Source: CAZJYI01 sp964550025 (lineage in GTDB: Bacteria > Verrucomicrobiota > Kiritimatiellia > UBA8416 > CAYOBW01). From it: 64,000 nt of DNA. The notes below the pieces were generated by a model. That model was not told the DNA's origin. It made no database searches and saw only the letters and a program-made list of their open reading frames with translations. The position numbers and the translations under genes are program-made. Location: NCBI GenBank assembly GCA_964550025.1, contig CAZJYI010000013.1:1-64000 (forward strand), written 5' to 3'. Positions 60,380 through 64,000 of this stretch are shown piece by piece; position 1 is the stretch's first letter, and each line of letters opens with the position of its first letter.

Positions 60380-63352
60380 ATGATGCAAAGGGAGAGACTG
60401 ACGGCGGCGGTGGCATGCCTTCTGACATGCGCAACGGCCTTTGGCGCCGACAAGATCGTCGAGGTCGATGTCCGGTGTGACAGCGAGCACGGCGGATACG
60501 AGGCCTACAGGGCCATGGACGGCAACCCGTCGACAATGTGGCATACGGCATTCGGGGGAGGCGATCCGCCTCCGCCGCATGAGCTGTGCATCGATCTCGG
60601 CAGTTCTTACGAGGTCTCCGGCTTCACCTATCTGCCGCGCTCCGGCGGCGCGAACGGGACGATTGCCAAATACGAGTTCTTTGTCAGCAACTCCGCCAAG
60701 GACTACGGCAAGCCCGTTGCCAAGGGCACCTTCGCCGAGCGCAGCAAGGCGAACACAGTGGCCTTCGAGGCGGCTGTCAAGGGACGTTACGTCCGTCTCA
60801 GGGCCTTGTCGGAAGTAGCCGCCAAGCCCTGGACCTCGGTCGCGGAGTTGCGGATTCTCTCAAGAGGCGTCCTGTTCCGCGCCAAGAAAGCGGGCCGTGT
60901 GGCGCGGGCACGTTCCCGCAAGCCCGACGTTCCCGCGGTCGTCCTGACGGCGACCAACGAAGTGGAGTTCAGCTACCAGACGCTCTGCAACGACATCCGC
61001 AACCGCCGCCGCTTCGCCCAGTATGCGCCACAGACGTTCAATGCCGCCTCGCTGGTCATTGACTCTGATCGCGATCCGCTCGACATCGTCCTGCGCCGTA
61101 CGGCGGCCGTTCTGGACGACATCTCCGAGATGACCGGCGCCCCGGATCTGGCGCCCGAGGCCGCGCAGCTCAAAGCGCTCCAGGCGGCCGCGGCCAAGGT
61201 CGACCCCGAGCAAGCCGAAGAGCGTCTGGCGCTGTTCAAGAAGGCATTTGATCTCCGTCGCGCGATATCGTTCGCCAACCCGCTGCTCGACTTCGACGAG
61301 ATTCTGTTCATTACGCGCCATCGGTCGAAGTTCAACCACATGTGCGATCAGTACTACGGGATCAACACGCTGCCGGGTGGCGGCATCCATGTGCTCTCGA
61401 ATCCGTTCGGAGATGCGGAAGACCAAGAGGTCCGCGATGTCCTGGCCGACTCCGTGGTCGAGACCGGACGCCTCAAAGACACCAAGCTCGATGGCTCGTT
61501 CCTCTCGCCGGACCTCTCCTACGACGCCAAAGAGATCGCGTTCGCCTACGTGGAATGCAAGGGTGAGACACGGCACGACCGTCACACCGACCCGTCACGC
61601 GGCCACTGGGACAAGCAGCGATGCTACCACATCTTCAAAGTGAACGTCGACGGAACACAACTGCAGCAGTTGACCGACGGAACGTGGAACGACTTCGATC
61701 CCTGCTGGATGCCGAACGGACGCCTGGTCTTCATCAGCGAACGGCGTGGCGGCTACCTTCGCTGCGGGCGCACCTGCCCGACCTACACGCTGTACGACAT
61801 GAAGCCCGACGGCAGCGAGATCCAGTGCCTCAGCTACCACGAGACGAACGAGTGGCACCCCAGCGTCACCCACGACGGCATGATCATCTATACGCGGTGG
61901 GATTACGTCGATCGCCACGGATGCACCGCGCACCTGCCCTGGATCACGACGCCCGACGGGCGGGACTCGCGGGCTGTCCACGGCAACTTCGCGCCACGCA
62001 ACAAGCGGCCTGACATGGAACTGGATATCCGCGCGATCCCCGGCTCGCACAAGTTTGTCGCTACCGCTGCCCCGCACCACGGGCAGGCTTTCGGTTCGCT
62101 GGTTACGTTCGACCCGCGGATTCCGGACGATGACGCCATGGCGCCGGTAAAACGCCTGACCCCGGACGTGGCCTTCCCCGAATCCCAGGGCGGTGCCCAG
62201 GTTTACGGCACAGCCTGGCCGCTGAGCGAGAAGTACTACCTCTGTGTGTATGACCCGAGCATGAAACCCGGTGCAGGGAAACAGGGCAGGAGGCACACGC
62301 GGGGGCAGTACGGTATCTACCTTGTGGACGTCTTCGGCAACAAGGAGCTGATCTACCGCGATCCGGAGATCGCGTGCCAGAGCCCGATGCCGCTGCGTCC
62401 GCGCAAGAAACCGCCGGTCATCCCCGACAAATCGACCCGCGTCTTTGCCGAGGCGGGCGGGGCCACGCTGGCCGAGAAACCGGCCGAAGCCACACTCGCC
62501 GTGATCGACGTCTACGACAGTCTCAAACCATGGCCCGAAGGCACGAAGATCAAGTGGCTGCGTATCTACCAGATCATTCCGATGTCCGTTCCTTCGGGCG
62601 GACCGCCGCACGAGATCGGCCTGCGCCTGCCGACGGGACGCGATTCGGTGATCCTGGCCAGGTACGTGCTGGGGACGGTCCCGGTCGAAAAGGACGGCAG
62701 CGCACATTTCATCGTGCCGGCGCACAGGGAGCTGTTCTTCCAGGCGCTCGACGAGAATGGCCTGGCCGTTCAGTCGATGCGGTCGTCGACGTACCTGCAG
62801 GCTAACGAGACCTTGACCTGCCAGGGCTGCCACGAACCGAAACACAGCGTGCCGAAGGCCGTGGCGCCCTCGCCGATGCCGCTGGCGCACAGCCGTGCAC
62901 CCGATCGCCCGACACCCGATGTCGACGGGACGAATCCCTTCAGCTATCCGCGCCTGGTGCAGCCCGTACTCGACAAGAACTGCGTTGGTTGCCACGAGAA
63001 GAGCGCCAAGGACCCGAAGGTCGCGGTGAAGCCGCCCGACCTCAGCAACAAGCTCGTTGCCAAGGGGCGCAACAAGTGGTACGCGTCGTACCACAGCCTC
63101 GCGCCGGAGTATGGTTTCTGGAAATACGGCGACAGCTGGCGTACCACGCCCGGCAAGTTCGGCGCGCGCGCCTCGAAGCTGTATCCGCTCCTGACCACCG
63201 GCAGCCACAAGGACCGCGTGAAGCTCTCCCCCGAGGAACTCCACCGCCTCACGCTGTGGCTTGACTCGTGCTCGGTCTTCTACGGGGTCTACGAAAAGGA
63301 AGGCGGCGAGGCCCAACTGCGCGGCGAAGTCGTCCAGCCGACACTGTTGTAG
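60380..63352 (+). CDS. Discoidin-domain hydrazine synthase alpha-like PD40/cytochrome c protein, copy 3
   Basis: ATG 60380 with GAGGAGG 6 nt upstream; 990 residues with a signal peptide (TAAVACLLTCATAFGA). Residues of about 25-160 are an F5/8 type C domain (AYRAMDGNPSTMWHTAFGGG, YVRLRALSEVAAKPWTSVAE). After a helical linker comes the propeller (DKQRCYHIFKVNVDGTQLQQ, IIYTRWDYVDRHG), the middle-domain block (VLGTVPVEKDGSAHFIVPAH) and two haem sites, CQGCH (814) and CVGCH (868). The third site present in copies 1 and 2 is absent and the C terminus is shorter. It is more diverged than the other two. Periplasmic redox role inferred. Confidence 0.88.
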   Translation: MMQRERLTAAVACLLTCATAFGADKIVEVDVRCDSEHGGYEAYRAMDGNPSTMWHTAFGGGDPPPPHELCIDLGSSYEVSGFTYLPRSGGANGTIAKYEFFVSNSAKDYGKPVAKGTFAERSKANTVAFEAAVKGRYVRLRALSEVAAKPWTSVAELRILSRGVLFRAKKAGRVARARSRKPDVPAVVLTATNEVEFSYQTLCNDIRNRRRFAQYAPQTFNAASLVIDSDRDPLDIVLRRTAAVLDDISEMTGAPDLAPEAAQLKALQAAAAKVDPEQAEERLALFKKAFDLRRAISFANPLLDFDEILFITRHRSKFNHMCDQYYGINTLPGGGIHVLSNPFGDAEDQEVRDVLADSVVETGRLKDTKLDGSFLSPDLSYDAKEIAFAYVECKGETRHDRHTDPSRGHWDKQRCYHIFKVNVDGTQLQQLTDGTWNDFDPCWMPNGRLVFISERRGGYLRCGRTCPTYTLYDMKPDGSEIQCLSYHETNEWHPSVTHDGMIIYTRWDYVDRHGCTAHLPWITTPDGRDSRAVHGNFAPRNKRPDMELDIRAIPGSHKFVATAAPHHGQAFGSLVTFDPRIPDDDAMAPVKRLTPDVAFPESQGGAQVYGTAWPLSEKYYLCVYDPSMKPGAGKQGRRHTRGQYGIYLVDVFGNKELIYRDPEIACQSPMPLRPRKKPPVIPDKSTRVFAEAGGATLAEKPAEATLAVIDVYDSLKPWPEGTKIKWLRIYQIIPMSVPSGGPPHEIGLRLPTGRDSVILARYVLGTVPVEKDGSAHFIVPAHRELFFQALDENGLAVQSMRSSTYLQANETLTCQGCHEPKHSVPKAVAPSPMPLAHSRAPDRPTPDVDGTNPFSYPRLVQPVLDKNCVGCHEKSAKDPKVAVKPPDLSNKLVAKGRNKWYASYHSLAPEYGFWKYGDSWRTTPGKFGARASKLYPLLTTGSHKDRVKLSPEELHRLTLWLDSCSVFYGVYEKEGGEAQLRGEVVQPTLL

Positions 63353-63416
63353 GACGTCTTCTCTCTGTGCTGCTAACGTGCCAGTTCTTCTTTTCCCGCG
63401 AGGATTCTCACCACCC

Positions 63417-63476
63417 GTCCCGAGGCGCAAGCGCTCGGGACTCGAGGCACAGAGACACGGAGGGCACAGGAGACCC
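63417..63476. repeat. Hairpin plus AGGCACAGAGACAC-type repeat
   Basis: GTCCCGAG-GCGCAAGCG-CTCGGGAC (63417-63441) lies 64 nt after the copy 3 stop and could end that transcript. It is followed by GAGGCACAGAGACACGGAGG (63443-63462), a degenerate form of the widely dispersed 'CGCAGAGACGCAGAGG' intergenic repeat. Confidence 0.55.
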
Positions 63477-63478
63477 GC

Positions 63479-64000
63479 TTAAGGTGGTGAAGCCAGTCCC
63501 AGCGCCTTCTCCAGCCGCGCCTCCTCTTCGGCCAAGTCCTTCTTGAGCTTTTTCATGCGGGTCTCAGTGACCGTCGAATTGCCATGTTCGGCTGACGCAG
63601 CTATTAGAGACTCGCGGGCGGCAAGATACTCTCTCTTTGTCCGCCTGAGTGAGAGTGAATCCCCTAGCTTGACCTCGGCCAGGCGGGCATACAGTTCCGG
63701 TTTGACTGCTTCCCAATTCAATATGAAAGGCCGCAACTTGAGTCTGGTTCCCTTGGTGCTTGGACCCGCGCGAAAAGCCTTCCAGCCCTTGATCCACGCA
63801 TCACGTATTGCCATCATGCGTTCGATCTCGGGATCGTCCGCGGGAGGCATCGCTTTCGTTGGTACAGCGGACGGCGTCGGGTCCGGCGCTCTACTGCTTT
63901 CCCTGGCCCTGTACGCTCTCGCCTCTCTTTCAGCCATAGCAAAGACGGCGGCAGACACGGGACCGCTTTCCCGAACACGCTCAGCCTCAGACTTGACCAA
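63479..64000 (-). CDS. Hypothetical coiled-coil-rich protein, 5' end outside the window
   Basis: The frame is open from the window edge to the stop at 63479, so the start is not visible (a TTG at the very edge is not convincing). The visible 173 residues are charged and helical: an Ala/Arg/Glu-rich part (AEREARAYRARESSRAPDP), a proline linker, a middle part (AIRDAWIKGWKAFRAGPSTK) and a C-terminal coiled coil (RMKKLKKDLAEEEARLEKAL). No family recognised. GC content is lower than in neighbouring genes, which is compatible with an acquired region beginning here. Confidence 0.65.
   Translation of the reverse strand: MVKSEAERVRESGPVSAAVFAMAEREARAYRARESSRAPDPTPSAVPTKAMPPADDPEIERMMAIRDAWIKGWKAFRAGPSTKGTRLKLRPFILNWEAVKPELYARLAEVKLGDSLSLRRTKREYLAARESLIAASAEHGNSTVTETRMKKLKKDLAEEEARLEKALGLASPP

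Noticed and set aside
61595..63430. Minus-strand frame opposite the third cytochrome gene
   Set aside because: Shadow of a high-GC gene; the plus strand has the haem motifs and propeller.
1..64000. tRNA or rRNA genes
   Set aside because: None was noticed when reading both strands by eye; a dedicated tRNA search was not possible here, so a missed tRNA cannot be excluded.

Overview
This is a GC-rich window from a bacterium that is most likely a member of the PVC superphylum, with Kiritimatiellota or a neighbouring Verrucomicrobiota-type lineage as the best guess. The evidence is the gene content: a formylglycine-type sulfatase, a sialate O-acetylesterase, a DUF1080 protein with a discoidin domain, a Tat-exported Gfo/Idh/MocA oxidoreductase, a Tat-exported sugar isomerase-like TIM barrel, a GxGYxYP protein, CotH/LamG/lamin-tail surface proteins and three large 'hydrazine synthase alpha-like' PD40/cytochrome c proteins. 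No rRNA or tRNA gene was recognised, so the taxonomic call rests on protein families alone.

Layout. 1-11.7 kb: an interrupted beta-barrel gene, small secreted proteins, arsC, an isomerase-like protein, a sulfatase, a decayed malectin fragment, a C39-like peptidase, an interrupted FG-GAP surface protein, a predicted outer-membrane pair and an AraC regulator. 11.8-15.8 kb: a nucleotide-sugar operon (GDP-mannose-3,5-epimerase-like protein, GHMP kinase-like protein, tandem nucleotidyltransferase, mannose-1-phosphate guanylyltransferase), probably for a surface glycan. 16-17 kb: an internally deleted REP-associated tyrosine transposase (RAYT) with flanking palindromes. 17-26.5 kb: an esterase, a secreted RHS protein and a large DUF11/beta-helix surface protein. 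26.5-34.4 kb: a hydrazine synthase alpha-like cytochrome and a 1709-residue propeller/CBM9 protein. 34.7-39.2 kb: a TonB receptor, YfiR-like protein and sensor kinase operon followed by a truncated DUF434 gene. 39.4-48 kb: a pseudopilin behind a sigma-54 promoter, a membrane protein, a lipoprotein serine protease, an oxidoreductase, a DUF1080 protein and a GxGYxYP protein. 48.2-63.4 kb: two giant surface proteins and two more hydrazine synthase alpha-like cytochromes, then a partial hypothetical gene at the edge.

Most products carry export signals, so the window looks like an envelope and polysaccharide-utilisation landscape: sulfatase, esterase, DUF1080, oxidoreductase and TIM-barrel proteins fit processing of sulfated or modified sugars, the TonB/YfiR/kinase operon fits uptake and sensing, and the sugar operon fits glycan synthesis.

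The most striking non-coding signal is a dense set of GTAG-headed palindromes with at least eight different stem sequences, i.e. REP/REPIN-like elements. At six genes the TAG of the element's GTAG is the stop codon itself. Three of the stem families differ by compensatory changes, and some copies form paired inverted elements (one with perfect 26-bp arms). The only RAYT seen here has lost its catalytic core. Three other genes carry single in-frame stop codons, which are either real decay or base errors in the assembly.
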